From Mycolicibacterium neoaurum ATCC 25795 (GTDB lineage: Bacteria; Actinomycetota; Actinomycetes; Mycobacteriales; Mycobacteriaceae): 64,000 nt of DNA. Below are positions 35,065-43,994 of this stretch, piece after piece. The stretch is taken from assembly GCF_000691525.1 (NCBI RefSeq), contig NZ_JMDW01000019.1, positions 59,371 through 123,370 of the forward strand. Reading direction: 5' to 3'. The stretch's first letter is position 1, and each line of letters starts with the position of its first letter. A model generated the notes under the pieces. That model did no database searches. It saw only the letters and a list, made by a program, of their open reading frames with translations, and was not told where the DNA came from. The translations under genes were made by a program, and so were the position numbers.

Positions 35065-37763
35065 GGCTGCGCGGAGCGCAGCTCCCGCCACACCCTGGCC
35101 GGTGTCATCGGTAGCCGACGCATGCGCGCACCGCATGCGTCGGCTATTGCGTTGGCCAGCGCAGGGGCGACCGGGTTGTACGGGGATTCGCTCATCGACT
35201 TGGCGCCGAGCGGTCCCAGCTCGTCATAGGTGTCGGCGAAATACACCTCGGTGAACGGAACATCGGCGAACTGGGGGATGTGGTAGTTGCGCAGCGTCGC
35301 GGTGGTCACCACTCCGTCGGGGTCGATCTGGATCTCCTCGAACAGTGCCGAACCGATCGCCTGTGCCACACCGCCTTCCACCTGACCACGGCACTGCTGG
35401 GGATTCATCACCACTCCGGCATCGGCAGCATGGACCGACTGCAGGATCCGGATCTCGCCGGTCGCGGTGTTCACCGCGACCCGGAATGCCTGCACGTTGA
35501 ACGCGACCGACCGCGGCGTGCCGTCGTGCATCGCCGTAGAACTCATCGGTGTCGGCAGCGCCGAGAAGTCCACCAGGCGATCACCGCACTGAACACCGTT
35601 GCGTCCCAGCGTGCATGCCGCGGGGTCGACTCCGCTCAGTGTGCTGGCGGCTGCGGTCAACCGGGTGCTCAACCGCCGACACGCCAACAGGGTCGCCCGG
35701 CCGGCGACCACGGTTCCCGCCGAGCCGAATGCCCCGGTGTCGTAACCGGCGGTGGCGGTATCGGATTGGCGAACCATGATCCGTTCGGGCACCGTGCCCA
35801 GTTCGGTCGCCGCGATCTGCGTGTGCACCGTCGTGGTGCCGTTGCCGAACTCGGTGGTCCCCACATCGAGGGTGTACACACCATCGGCATCGACGGTCAC
35901 CGTCGCCTCGCCGTAATGCCCGCGCGGCGGGATCGTGGCGATCATCGCCACCGCCATTCCCTCGCCGACCGCCCACCCGGCCGGTGGGACAGCACCGTTG
36001 CCGGCCCGCAGCGCATCCTGGGCGAGGTCCAGGCATTGATCGAGGCCGTAACTACCGAAGGTCAGGTCATCGTCGAGGATGTGGGAGTCCACGAACCGGT
36101 CACCGGGAACGACGACATTGCGCCGCCGGAAGTCGAATGGGTCGATTCCCAGTCGATGCGCCAACTCGTCGATCGCGGATTCGACGGCGAACATCACCTG
36201 CCCGAGCCCGTAACCGCGAAACGCGCCGGATGGGAGATTGTTCGTGTAGACGGCATGAGCGTCCACCCGCTTGTTCGGACTGCGGTATACCGCAACCGAT
36301 TCCCCGCACCCGTGGAACATCACCCCGGGACTGTGGTTACCGTAGGCGCCCGCGTCGACCAGTGCATCCACGGCCAGGGCGGTGAGAACACCCTCGGCAT
36401 CGGCGGCGACGGTGACGTCCACCCGGAACGGGTGCCGGCATGGCGCGACGGTGAACTGATCGGTGCGGCTGAACTCATAGCGCACCGGCCTGCCCAGCCG
36501 CAGCACGGCCATCGCCACCAGATCCTCGGTCAGCATCTCCTGCTTGCCACCGAATCCGCCACCGACGCGTCGGGTGAACACCCGCACCCCGTCCGGTTCC
36601 AGTCCGAAGATATGGCACAGTTCATCGCGTACCAGGAAGGGGACCTGCGAGCTGGTTCGGATCACCAAGCGCCCGTCGGGATCCCGCCATCCGGTGCAGC
36701 CATGGGTCTCCAGATGCACATGCTGTACCCGCTGGGTCTGCCAGCGGCCGCGCACGACGGCACCCCCGGCCGACTCGGCCGCCGCGATACCGTCCTGAAC
36801 CGAACCCACCTCGCCGTGCAGTTCGGCGACCAGGTTGCGCGCCGGATCGCCGATGCGGGATTCGGGTCCCTTGTCGGCATGCAGCGCCGGCGCGCCCGGC
36901 GTCCGTGCGGCCTCCGGATCGAACACCGCGGGCAGGATCTCATAGTCGACAACGACCGCCCGGCAGGCTTTTTCGGCCGTGCCCGGATCATCGGCGATCA
37001 CCGCGGCCACCCGCTGGCCGACGAAACGTACGGTGTCGTCGAGGATCACGGTGTCGTCAGGATCGTCATCTCGTGATTCGTGGCGGGCCGTCGAGAATCG
37101 GACCGGTGGGCTGTCATGGTGCGTCAGGATCAGTCGTACGCCCGGAATCGACTGGGCCACCTCGATGTCGATCGACCGGATGCGGGCGTGTGGCACCGGA
37201 CTGTGCAGCACCGCCAGGTGCAGCAATCCTTCCGGTGTCTCGTCCATCGTGTACTGCTCGGTGCCGGTGACCACTGCGGCACCGGCGGGCGCACCGATCG
37301 ATCGACCGACATCGCTGCCACCGGGTTTCTCGGTATTCGTGACGCCGGCTATCGCGTCCCCGATGGCGCGATAGCCGGTGCACCGGCACAGGTTTCCCTT
37401 GAGCTGCTGAGGTAGGTCGGTGGAACCGGCGGGGGGCAGTGCCGCCGCGGTGGTGACCATGCCCGCGGTGCAGAACCCGCACTGGAATCCCGCGGCTTCC
37501 AGGAAACGTCGCTGTACCGGATGCAGGTTCTCGGGTGTGCCCAGGCCCGCGACGGTGGTGACGTGGCGCCCGTCCGCCCGGAAGGCGGGAAACACACAGG
37601 AATGCACGGGATCACCGTCCACCAGCACCGAACAGGCACCGCAGTCGCCGGCATCACAGCCCTTCTTCACCTCGAAGTGGCCATGCTCGCGCAGGTAGGT
37701 ACGCAGACACTGGCCGGGACGCGCGGTGTCGGTGCAGTCGCTGCCGTTGACCGTAACCTTCAT
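35061..37763 (-). CDS. Xanthine dehydrogenase-type molybdoenzyme, fused 2Fe-2S and Mo subunits
   Basis: A 900-residue fusion. Residues 1-150 carry two 2Fe-2S centres (KKGCDAGDCGACSVLVDG and QCGFCTAGMV with LCRCTGY); residues from about 160 are the molybdenum-cofactor part with RVGGGFGGK, GAFRGYGLGQ and the active-site glutamate in LGAKSMSESPYNP. With the separate FAD subunit upstream (4-bp overlap) it would oxidise hypoxanthine/xanthine to urate. The substrate is inferred from guanine deaminase and urate genes next door; other heteroaromatics are possible. No XdhC-type maturation gene is in the window. Confidence 0.85.
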   Translation of the reverse strand: MKVTVNGSDCTDTARPGQCLRTYLREHGHFEVKKGCDAGDCGACSVLVDGDPVHSCVFPAFRADGRHVTTVAGLGTPENLHPVQRRFLEAAGFQCGFCTAGMVTTAAALPPAGSTDLPQQLKGNLCRCTGYRAIGDAIAGVTNTEKPGGSDVGRSIGAPAGAAVVTGTEQYTMDETPEGLLHLAVLHSPVPHARIRSIDIEVAQSIPGVRLILTHHDSPPVRFSTARHESRDDDPDDTVILDDTVRFVGQRVAAVIADDPGTAEKACRAVVVDYEILPAVFDPEAARTPGAPALHADKGPESRIGDPARNLVAELHGEVGSVQDGIAAAESAGGAVVRGRWQTQRVQHVHLETHGCTGWRDPDGRLVIRTSSQVPFLVRDELCHIFGLEPDGVRVFTRRVGGGFGGKQEMLTEDLVAMAVLRLGRPVRYEFSRTDQFTVAPCRHPFRVDVTVAADAEGVLTALAVDALVDAGAYGNHSPGVMFHGCGESVAVYRSPNKRVDAHAVYTNNLPSGAFRGYGLGQVMFAVESAIDELAHRLGIDPFDFRRRNVVVPGDRFVDSHILDDDLTFGSYGLDQCLDLAQDALRAGNGAVPPAGWAVGEGMAVAMIATIPPRGHYGEATVTVDADGVYTLDVGTTEFGNGTTTVHTQIAATELGTVPERIMVRQSDTATAGYDTGAFGSAGTVVAGRATLLACRRLSTRLTAAASTLSGVDPAACTLGRNGVQCGDRLVDFSALPTPMSSTAMHDGTPRSVAFNVQAFRVAVNTATGEIRILQSVHAADAGVVMNPQQCRGQVEGGVAQAIGSALFEEIQIDPDGVVTTATLRNYHIPQFADVPFTEVYFADTYDELGPLGAKSMSESPYNPVAPALANAIADACGARMRRLPMTPARVWRELRSAQP

Positions 37764-38584
37764 GTCAGCTCGGTACGAATCTGTTCGGCCAGGGTCAGCG
37801 TCACCGCCCGCCGCCAGTCCGGGTCACCGTGCACATCGCGGGTGATGTCCTGCTCGGCGATTTCTCCCAGCGCGTCACGCAGATCGGCGGCGGTGGGCAG
37901 GGCGTCGAAGCGGAACACCAGCGGGCGCACCGTGGCTGCGGTGACGGAGACCACGAATTCCCCGTCGGCCTGGCGCCGTCCGATGACCACGGCGCTGGAC
38001 CGGCCCAGCGGCGACGGGGCGAGCTTGCGATAGGCGGTGCGCGCTGTGAGCGCGCGGGCAGGTATCTGGACCGAGCGCAGGAGATCTCCGGGCTGCAGCG
38101 CATTGCGGGAGTCGCCGATGACGAAGTCGGTGATCGGTAGGACACGATCGGACCCATCGGGGCCCCATACGGTGACGGTGCCGTCGAGAGCGGAGACCAG
38201 GGAGATCATCGCCCCGGCGGGAAAGGACAGGCAGATGTTGCCCCCGACGGTGGCGGTGCGCCAGATCTTGGCCGAGGCCAACAAGGCGGTACAGCACTGC
38301 GCGAACAGCGGAGCCGCGATCCAGTGCGGTCGGGCGGACGGCAGCAGTGTCGAGAGCCTGCCGAGTTCGGCCACCGTGCAGGTCGCCGCGAGTTCCACGC
38401 CCTTCTCGCTCAGCGTGACCGGTGCCCATCCCAGTCCGGTGATGTCGACAAGGCGGGATACGGCGGGCTGTGGCTCGGAGAACAGCCAGGTGCCACCGGC
38501 CAGGATGGCGTCGGTCGACCTCAGTGGCCACACCTCGTCACGGCGGGCGGGCGTGCGCACCGCCTCGACGCTGTTGAGGTCCAT
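37760..38584 (-). CDS. Xanthine dehydrogenase FAD subunit
   Basis: A 274-residue FAD-binding subunit of the CoxM/XdhB type: AILAGGTWLFSEP near the N-terminus and ATVGGNICLSFPAG in the FAD site, followed by the C-terminal CO-dehydrogenase-flavoprotein-like domain (TAYRKLAPSPLGRSSAVVIG). It passes electrons from the iron-sulphur centres to NAD. Its stop overlaps the start of the fused large subunit; it is divergent from guanine deaminase with 85 bp between starts. Confidence 0.85.
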   Translation of the reverse strand: MDLNSVEAVRTPARRDEVWPLRSTDAILAGGTWLFSEPQPAVSRLVDITGLGWAPVTLSEKGVELAATCTVAELGRLSTLLPSARPHWIAAPLFAQCCTALLASAKIWRTATVGGNICLSFPAGAMISLVSALDGTVTVWGPDGSDRVLPITDFVIGDSRNALQPGDLLRSVQIPARALTARTAYRKLAPSPLGRSSAVVIGRRQADGEFVVSVTAATVRPLVFRFDALPTAADLRDALGEIAEQDITRDVHGDPDWRRAVTLTLAEQIRTELT

Positions 38585-38669
38585 CTGACGACCCTAAGGG
38601 CAACATGATGGCCCCGCAGCCCGAAACCGTCGAACTGCGCAGTCGTGCAGACACTGTGACAATCAGGGG

Positions 38670-40016
38670 ATGCGCGTGTACCGCGGACACCTGATTCACA
38701 TCGGCGGGTCACCAGAGTTGACGCAGGCACGGGACCACCTCGTGAGCATTCCCGACGGGGTGCTCGCGGTCGACGATACCGGCATTATCGGCTTCAGCGG
38801 CCGATACGACCGGTTGCCGGCCCGCTATGCCGAGGCCACGGTGGTGGACTGCCGTCCGGGCTTCCTGCTGCCGGGATTCATCGACACACACCTGCACTTC
38901 CCACAGACCCGCTGCACCGACTCCTACGGTGGCGGGCAGCTGTTGGACTGGTTGCAGCGCTGCATCTTTCCCGCCGAGGCGATGCTGGCCGACACCGAGT
39001 ACGCACGTGCCGTGGCCGGCGACTTCTGCGCGCGCCGGATCGCGGTCGGCACCACCACCGCGATGGTGTTCGGCTCGGCGTTCCCCGAGGCCCAGGACGC
39101 GCTCTTCGAGGAATCCTGCCGCACCGGTCTGCGCACGGTGTCGGGGCGGGGCATCCAGACGGTGGGCCCGGAGGCGGCATCTCCGCTGATCACCACCGAG
39201 GATGCCGCGATCACGTTGACCGACAGCGAGATCCGGCGTTGGCACGGAGCAGGATCCGGACTGGTCGGTGTCGCGGTGATACCGCGTTTTGCACTGTCGG
39301 TCACCGCCGCCACCCTGCACGGACTGGGTGAGCTGTATGACTCGGTTCGGGTTGGTGGCGTCTACTTTCATACCCACCTGTCCGAAAACACGGACGAGAT
39401 CGATTCGGTCCGTTCCAGTTTCGGTGTGCGGGATTATCTGGATACCTACGACGGACGGCTCACGGGTGGCGTTCGCTCGCTGTTGGGCAGGCGAAGTGTC
39501 TTCGCGCATGCCGTGCACTGCAGCCAGAACGAACTTGCTCGGTTGGCCGAGACCGGGAGCTCGGTGGCACATTGCCCGACCTCGCAATTGTTCCTCGGGT
39601 CGGGCACAATGCCGTGGCGTCGAACCGCCGATGCCGGCGTGAACATCGCCCTGGGTACCGATATCGCCGCGGGCGACGAGTGGTTGATCCCGCGTGTGCT
39701 CAACGACTGCTTCAAGGTTCATATCAGCGAGCCGGCCGGACAAGGGCTGTCGATAACGCCTGCCGAGCTGCTCTACACGGCGACGCTGGCGGGAGCGCGG
39801 GCGCTGGACATGCAGGACCGAATCGGCAACCTCGACGCAGGCAAGGAAGCAGACTTCGTGGTGATCGACCCTGATCGGCAGGTGATGTTGCCGGAGGTAT
39901 TGGCGCGCATCGACTCCGAGGACACCGACCGGCTGCTGTTCACGCTGCTGATGGGTATGCGCGAGGATGCCGTCGATCAGGTCTACGTGCGCGGTCGCCT
40001 ACTGACCGCCGGGTAG
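38670..40016 (+). CDS. guaD: Guanine deaminase
   Basis: A 448-residue amidohydrolase that turns guanine into xanthine. Metal ligands: His pair in GFIDTHLHFPQT, then HTHLSE, HAVHCS and the Asp in LGTDIAAG. The PQTRCTDSYGGGQLLDWLQRCIFPAE stretch is specific for guanine deaminases. The ATG follows a GGGG ribosome site. It feeds xanthine to the divergent dehydrogenase. Its stop is directly followed by the convergent hpxO stop. Confidence 0.9.
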   Translation: MRVYRGHLIHIGGSPELTQARDHLVSIPDGVLAVDDTGIIGFSGRYDRLPARYAEATVVDCRPGFLLPGFIDTHLHFPQTRCTDSYGGGQLLDWLQRCIFPAEAMLADTEYARAVAGDFCARRIAVGTTTAMVFGSAFPEAQDALFEESCRTGLRTVSGRGIQTVGPEAASPLITTEDAAITLTDSEIRRWHGAGSGLVGVAVIPRFALSVTAATLHGLGELYDSVRVGGVYFHTHLSENTDEIDSVRSSFGVRDYLDTYDGRLTGGVRSLLGRRSVFAHAVHCSQNELARLAETGSSVAHCPTSQLFLGSGTMPWRRTADAGVNIALGTDIAAGDEWLIPRVLNDCFKVHISEPAGQGLSITPAELLYTATLAGARALDMQDRIGNLDAGKEADFVVIDPDRQVMLPEVLARIDSEDTDRLLFTLLMGMREDAVDQVYVRGRLLTAG

Positions 40017-41186
40017 CTAGTCGGTGGCAGGGGTGAGCGGCCCACCGAGAATATTGCCCGCGATACCGCGGAGGATGTTGGTGCCGTCCTCGTTTCGCAG
40101 CTCCTCGTACCATTGCGCGGTCAGCTCGGGATCCTTGGCATGGGTGACGTCACAACGTTTACGGGCCCGCAGGACGAGCTCGCCCGCTCGTGCGACACGG
40201 GCCTCCTGATATGCGATCAATGCCGCGTGTACGTCGTCGGGATGGTCTTTGAAAGCCCATTGCAGTGCGATGGCGTCCTCCATGGCTGAACAACCACCCT
40301 GCCCGATATCGGGTGTGGTGTTGTGCGCCGCATCGCCCAGCACCGCCACCCGCCCCTTCACCCAGGTGTCGAAGGGGTCCAGATCAAGGATCTCGACCCG
40401 GTTGGTGGTCTGCGGATCCAGCGCGTCGATCAGGGTCTGCACCCCCGGAGCCCAGTCGGCGAAGTGTCCTCGCAGCACCTCGCGGGCACTGCCCCGGCGG
40501 TAGGGCAGGCCCTGCTCCTCGACGACATCGAAGAAGAAATAGAAGCGCCCGTCGGATACCGGCATCACCGAAACCCGCTTGCCGTCACCGACATAGGTGG
40601 TCCATTCGGTAGCCGGACCAATCGCGTCGTCGGTGGCGACCAAGCCGTTGTAGTTCACGTAGCCGGCGTAGCGTCGCGTCACCGGGGTGCCCAACACGTA
40701 CTCGCGGGTGATCGAGCCGGCCCCGTCCGCGCCGATGATCGCATCGGCCTGGATCGTCGTACCGTCGGCGAAGAGGGCCCTGGCGGCGTCGGGACCGTCG
40801 CTGACCTCGACCATGGTCATACCGAACGTGATGTCATCCATCCCGTAGGCCTGCATCAACATCAGTTGGAGTTCGGCCCTGGCGATGGGGTAGGGGCGTT
40901 GACCGACCTCGTCGATCAAGGGTTGCATCGAGAATCGGCACATCGTCGCACCACTGTGCCCATCGACGTAACTCATCGTCTCGACCAGCCCGCCGAGCTG
41001 TTCGGTCTCCTCGCGCAGGCCCAGATAGTTCAGGCATTTCACCCCGTTGGACCACACCGAGATCGCCGCACCCACCGGCTTGTTCTCGGTGACGCGCTCG
41101 TAGACGGCGGTGTCGATACCGATCTGGCGCAGTGCGATGGCTGCGCTCAATCCGCCCATGCCTGCGCCGATGATGGCGACCTTCAA
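40017..41186 (-). CDS. hpxO: FAD-dependent urate hydroxylase (HpxO type)
   Basis: A 389-residue flavoprotein monooxygenase that oxidises urate to 5-hydroxyisourate using NADH and O2. FAD motifs: GAGMGGLSAAIAL at 7-19, and GDAAHNTTPDIGQGGCSAMEDA. The length and order with uraH and uraD match HpxO of Klebsiella (384) rather than a general salicylate hydroxylase. It starts 4 bp after uraH. It replaces a cofactor-free uricase. Confidence 0.88.
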   Translation of the reverse strand: MKVAIIGAGMGGLSAAIALRQIGIDTAVYERVTENKPVGAAISVWSNGVKCLNYLGLREETEQLGGLVETMSYVDGHSGATMCRFSMQPLIDEVGQRPYPIARAELQLMLMQAYGMDDITFGMTMVEVSDGPDAARALFADGTTIQADAIIGADGAGSITREYVLGTPVTRRYAGYVNYNGLVATDDAIGPATEWTTYVGDGKRVSVMPVSDGRFYFFFDVVEEQGLPYRRGSAREVLRGHFADWAPGVQTLIDALDPQTTNRVEILDLDPFDTWVKGRVAVLGDAAHNTTPDIGQGGCSAMEDAIALQWAFKDHPDDVHAALIAYQEARVARAGELVLRARKRCDVTHAKDPELTAQWYEELRNEDGTNILRGIAGNILGGPLTPATD

Positions 41187-41190
41187 TGGT

Positions 41191-41520
41191 TCAGCTCCCG
41201 CGGTAGGTGGAGTAGGCGTACGGGGACAACAGCAGCGGCACGTGGTAATGCCCCGAGAGTTCGGTGATCTCGAAGGCGATCACCACCTCCGGGTAGAAGC
41301 CCACGAGTCCTTCGGCGGCGAAGTAAGCCGCGGTGTCGAAGTGCAGCCGGTACACCCCTGCGGCGAGCTCTCCACCGAACTCCGGGATGCGCCCGTCGGA
41401 ATCGGTCATGCCGTCGGCCACCACGGTGCCGGCGGCGGTCAGGGTGACCGCCATCCCGGCTGCGGGCCTTCCGGTGGTGGCATCCAGGACATGTGTCGAC
41501 AGCGTCATGTGACCCATCAT
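41191..41520 (-). CDS. uraH: 5-hydroxyisourate hydrolase
   Basis: A 109-residue transthyretin-like protein that hydrolyses 5-hydroxyisourate to OHCU. The signature is complete: LSTHVLD at the N-terminus and the C-terminal HYHVPLLLSPYAYSTYRGS ending in YRGS. The ATG at 41520 overlaps the uraD stop (ATGA), which supports it; the ATG at 41508 would give the usual family start MTLSTHVLD. Confidence 0.93.
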   Translation of the reverse strand: MMGHMTLSTHVLDATTGRPAAGMAVTLTAAGTVVADGMTDSDGRIPEFGGELAAGVYRLHFDTAAYFAAEGLVGFYPEVVIAFEITELSGHYHVPLLLSPYAYSTYRGS

Positions 41521-42014
41521 GTCGGCTCACTCAACAGTCGTTCCAGCCGTAACCGGTTGATCTTGGCGAGTTCGTTGCGCATCACCCGGCGCTCGGTGTC
41601 GGGGTCGTTGGCCAGGCGGTCGGTGAGGATGTCCAGCAGTTCCTCGGCCGAACGGCCGCTGGCGCACACCAGATACACGTAGCCGAAGCGCTGCTCGTAC
41701 TCCCGGTTCTTCTGGGCGAGTGTCGCTTTCACCGAATCGTCAGCACCGGCCACCCGGGCCTGTTCGCGGGCCGACGACGGGTTGTCCGCCCTGGCCCCGA
41801 TGCGCGGGTGCCCGTCGAGCGCGGCGTCGATCTCGGCATCGGGAAGCTCGGCAAGGATGCGATCCGCCCTGTCGTAGAGGGCGTGGGTGTCCCGGAACGG
41901 CGCGGCCGCCAGCACCCGCCGAGCCCAGATGGTCGAGGAGCACACCTCGAACAGCAGATGCATCTGCCCACGCTCGGACAGGGAGTTGAAGTTGGCCAGT
42001 CCGATTGCCTTCAC
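41517..42014 (-). CDS. uraD: OHCU decarboxylase
   Basis: A 165-residue enzyme that decarboxylates OHCU to S-allantoin. The catalytic residues are present: His69 in ALDGHPRIG, Glu84 in SSAREQA and the Arg in NRLRLERLL. The GTG at 42014 overlaps the permease stop (GTGA); the frame upstream is antisense-like and overlaps the permease. Order permease-uraD-uraH-hpxO, one transcript. Confidence 0.92.
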   Translation of the reverse strand: MKAIGLANFNSLSERGQMHLLFEVCSSTIWARRVLAAAPFRDTHALYDRADRILAELPDAEIDAALDGHPRIGARADNPSSAREQARVAGADDSVKATLAQKNREYEQRFGYVYLVCASGRSAEELLDILTDRLANDPDTERRVMRNELAKINRLRLERLLSEPT

Positions 42015-43912
42015 GGGAGGTCGTTGAGCCTGCCGAACCGCGCTGCGGCAATGGGATTGGCGTCGGCGACCAGATCGGTGAATCGATAATTGACGATCTT
42101 GGCGACCTCGATCAGCGCGTATGCCCGCTCGGTCGACACCGAATTGTCCATCCGAGACCAGCCGTTGCGCAGCACCCGGTCGAAACGCTCGGTCTCCCTC
42201 GCGCAGATGATCAGCGGGAAACCGAAGTGCTCGCGGTAGGCCGCGGCCAGGTTGACCACATCCTGATGGTCGTCGGAGTCCAGATTGCTCAACGCGACAT
42301 GGTCGACGGCGAGCACCTGCCCGGTCTCGTCCTCGGCGCCCAGATCGGGAAACGAATCGAGCATTTCCTGCTGTTGTTCGGTGTTGCCGGTCAGCACCGC
42401 ATCCTGGAAGGCCTCCCGCAGGGCTGCGGTATCGGCGAACGGCCGCTGATCGAAGGCTCGGTCGGCGGCCCACCCGACGCCCTGCACCACGTGCCCGAAC
42501 ACCTCGGTGAACCGTTCGCGGGTCATCGTGTTCACCTCGTCGAGGGTGATGGAGCCGGATCCCGCCACCCGCGGGCCCTTCTTGCCCAGGTGGAAGAACA
42601 CGATGTTCAGCGCGATCGCGGTGATGGCGCCGGTGCTGATACCGCTGCCGAACAGGATGTCCAGCCCGGCGGGCAGTGTCGAGGAGATCGCCGGGTAGGA
42701 GGTGACCAACAGTGCCAACGCCAGGCTCGTGGTGACGATGATGACGTTGCGGTGGTCGGTGAAATCGACCTTGCCGAGGGTCTGGATGCCGACGACGGCG
42801 ACGGTGGCGAACAACGTGAGTGCCGCACCACCGAGCACGGGGTTCGGGATCGACGCGACGATGGCGGCGACCTTGGGTAGGAAGCCGAGCACGATCATGA
42901 TGGCGCCGGCCGCCGCGACCACCCACCTGCTCTTGACCCCGGTGAGCCGCACCAGCCCGACATTCTCGGAGAACGCGGTGTAGGGAAAGGAATTGAAGAT
43001 GCCGCCGATGGTGGTGGCGACACCGTCGGCGCGCAGCACGTTGCCGATATCGGACGGGCGGACCCGCTTGCCGACGATCTCTCCGGTCGCGATCGTGCTG
43101 CCGGTGGATTCGACGGCGATGATCATCATCACGATGATCATGGTGACGATCGCGATGATGTCGAACTTGGGCATTCCGAAGGCGAACGGCGGGGTGAACC
43201 CGAACATGGCGGCTTCGCCGACCCGGTCGAAGTTCATATCGCCGAGTGCATAGGCGACCGCACAGCCTGCCACCAGCCCGAGCAGGACGGCGATGGTCGA
43301 CATGAATCCGCGGAACAGCCGCTGGATGGTGACGATGACCGCGATGGTGCCCAGGGCGTAGAGCACCCACCGCAGGTTGCCGGGATCGGGTTCGTGGGTC
43401 GCCGGATCGGTCACCGCGTCCAATGCCCCGATGGGCACCAGGCACAGACCGATGATGGTGATCAGGGTTCCGGTGACCACCGGCGGGAAAAAGGTGAGCA
43501 GCCGGACGAACACCGGCGCGATGAGGAAGGTGAAGACACCGGCGACGATCACGGCGCCGTAGACGTAGAGCAGACTCGCGGTGCCACCGCCGTGTGCCAG
43601 GCCGATCGCGATGATGGGCGCGACCCCGGCGAAGGTGACACCCTGCAGCAGCGGCAGGCGCACCCCGACATTCTTGAACCCGACGGCCTGGATGATGGAT
43701 GCGATACCGCAGGTGAACAGGTCGGCGGTGATGAGCATGACGAGCTCTTCGCGCGACAGTCCGAGCGCGTTGGCGATCAGGATCGGCACCAACACCGCGC
43801 CGGCATAGAACGCCACCACGTGCTGGAAGCCATAGGTGGCGAGCTTGGGCAGCGGCAGCACCTCGTCGACGGGGTGCACGCGCTTGCGCTGGCTCTTGGT
43901 GGGTGCCGACAT
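42011..43912 (-). CDS. Urate-type NCS2 permease fused to a degenerate OHCU decarboxylase domain
   Basis: A 633-residue protein. Residues 1-450 are a nucleobase:cation symporter-2 with about 12-14 helices, including ESTGSTIATGE (268-278) and the family motif SFPYTAFSENVGLV (308-321; many relatives have SQNVG). Residues 456-633 look like a whole OHCU decarboxylase (TRERFTEVFGHVVQGVGWAADRA, RPFADTAALREAFQDAV, AAYREHFGFPLIICAR), but the catalytic HP is FP (Phe521-Pro522) and the SxxEQ glutamate is not kept. The tail may therefore bind rather than convert. Start ATG 43912. Next to intact uraD. Confidence 0.88.
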   Translation of the reverse strand: MSAPTKSQRKRVHPVDEVLPLPKLATYGFQHVVAFYAGAVLVPILIANALGLSREELVMLITADLFTCGIASIIQAVGFKNVGVRLPLLQGVTFAGVAPIIAIGLAHGGGTASLLYVYGAVIVAGVFTFLIAPVFVRLLTFFPPVVTGTLITIIGLCLVPIGALDAVTDPATHEPDPGNLRWVLYALGTIAVIVTIQRLFRGFMSTIAVLLGLVAGCAVAYALGDMNFDRVGEAAMFGFTPPFAFGMPKFDIIAIVTMIIVMMIIAVESTGSTIATGEIVGKRVRPSDIGNVLRADGVATTIGGIFNSFPYTAFSENVGLVRLTGVKSRWVVAAAGAIMIVLGFLPKVAAIVASIPNPVLGGAALTLFATVAVVGIQTLGKVDFTDHRNVIIVTTSLALALLVTSYPAISSTLPAGLDILFGSGISTGAITAIALNIVFFHLGKKGPRVAGSGSITLDEVNTMTRERFTEVFGHVVQGVGWAADRAFDQRPFADTAALREAFQDAVLTGNTEQQQEMLDSFPDLGAEDETGQVLAVDHVALSNLDSDDHQDVVNLAAAYREHFGFPLIICARETERFDRVLRNGWSRMDNSVSTERAYALIEVAKIVNYRFTDLVADANPIAAARFGRLNDLP

Positions 43913-43994
43913 GCCGATCAGAATCCGGCAGCCGTGCTTACATTTCGTGTCGCGCGCGTTTCGCCCACGTTGCTGATGCGGCCGATGCGCCGGG

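Noticed and set aside
40017..41186. Salicylate hydroxylase as the identity of the flavoprotein
   Set aside because: The fold is shared, but the adjacent uraH, uraD and permease genes and the length point to urate hydroxylase HpxO.
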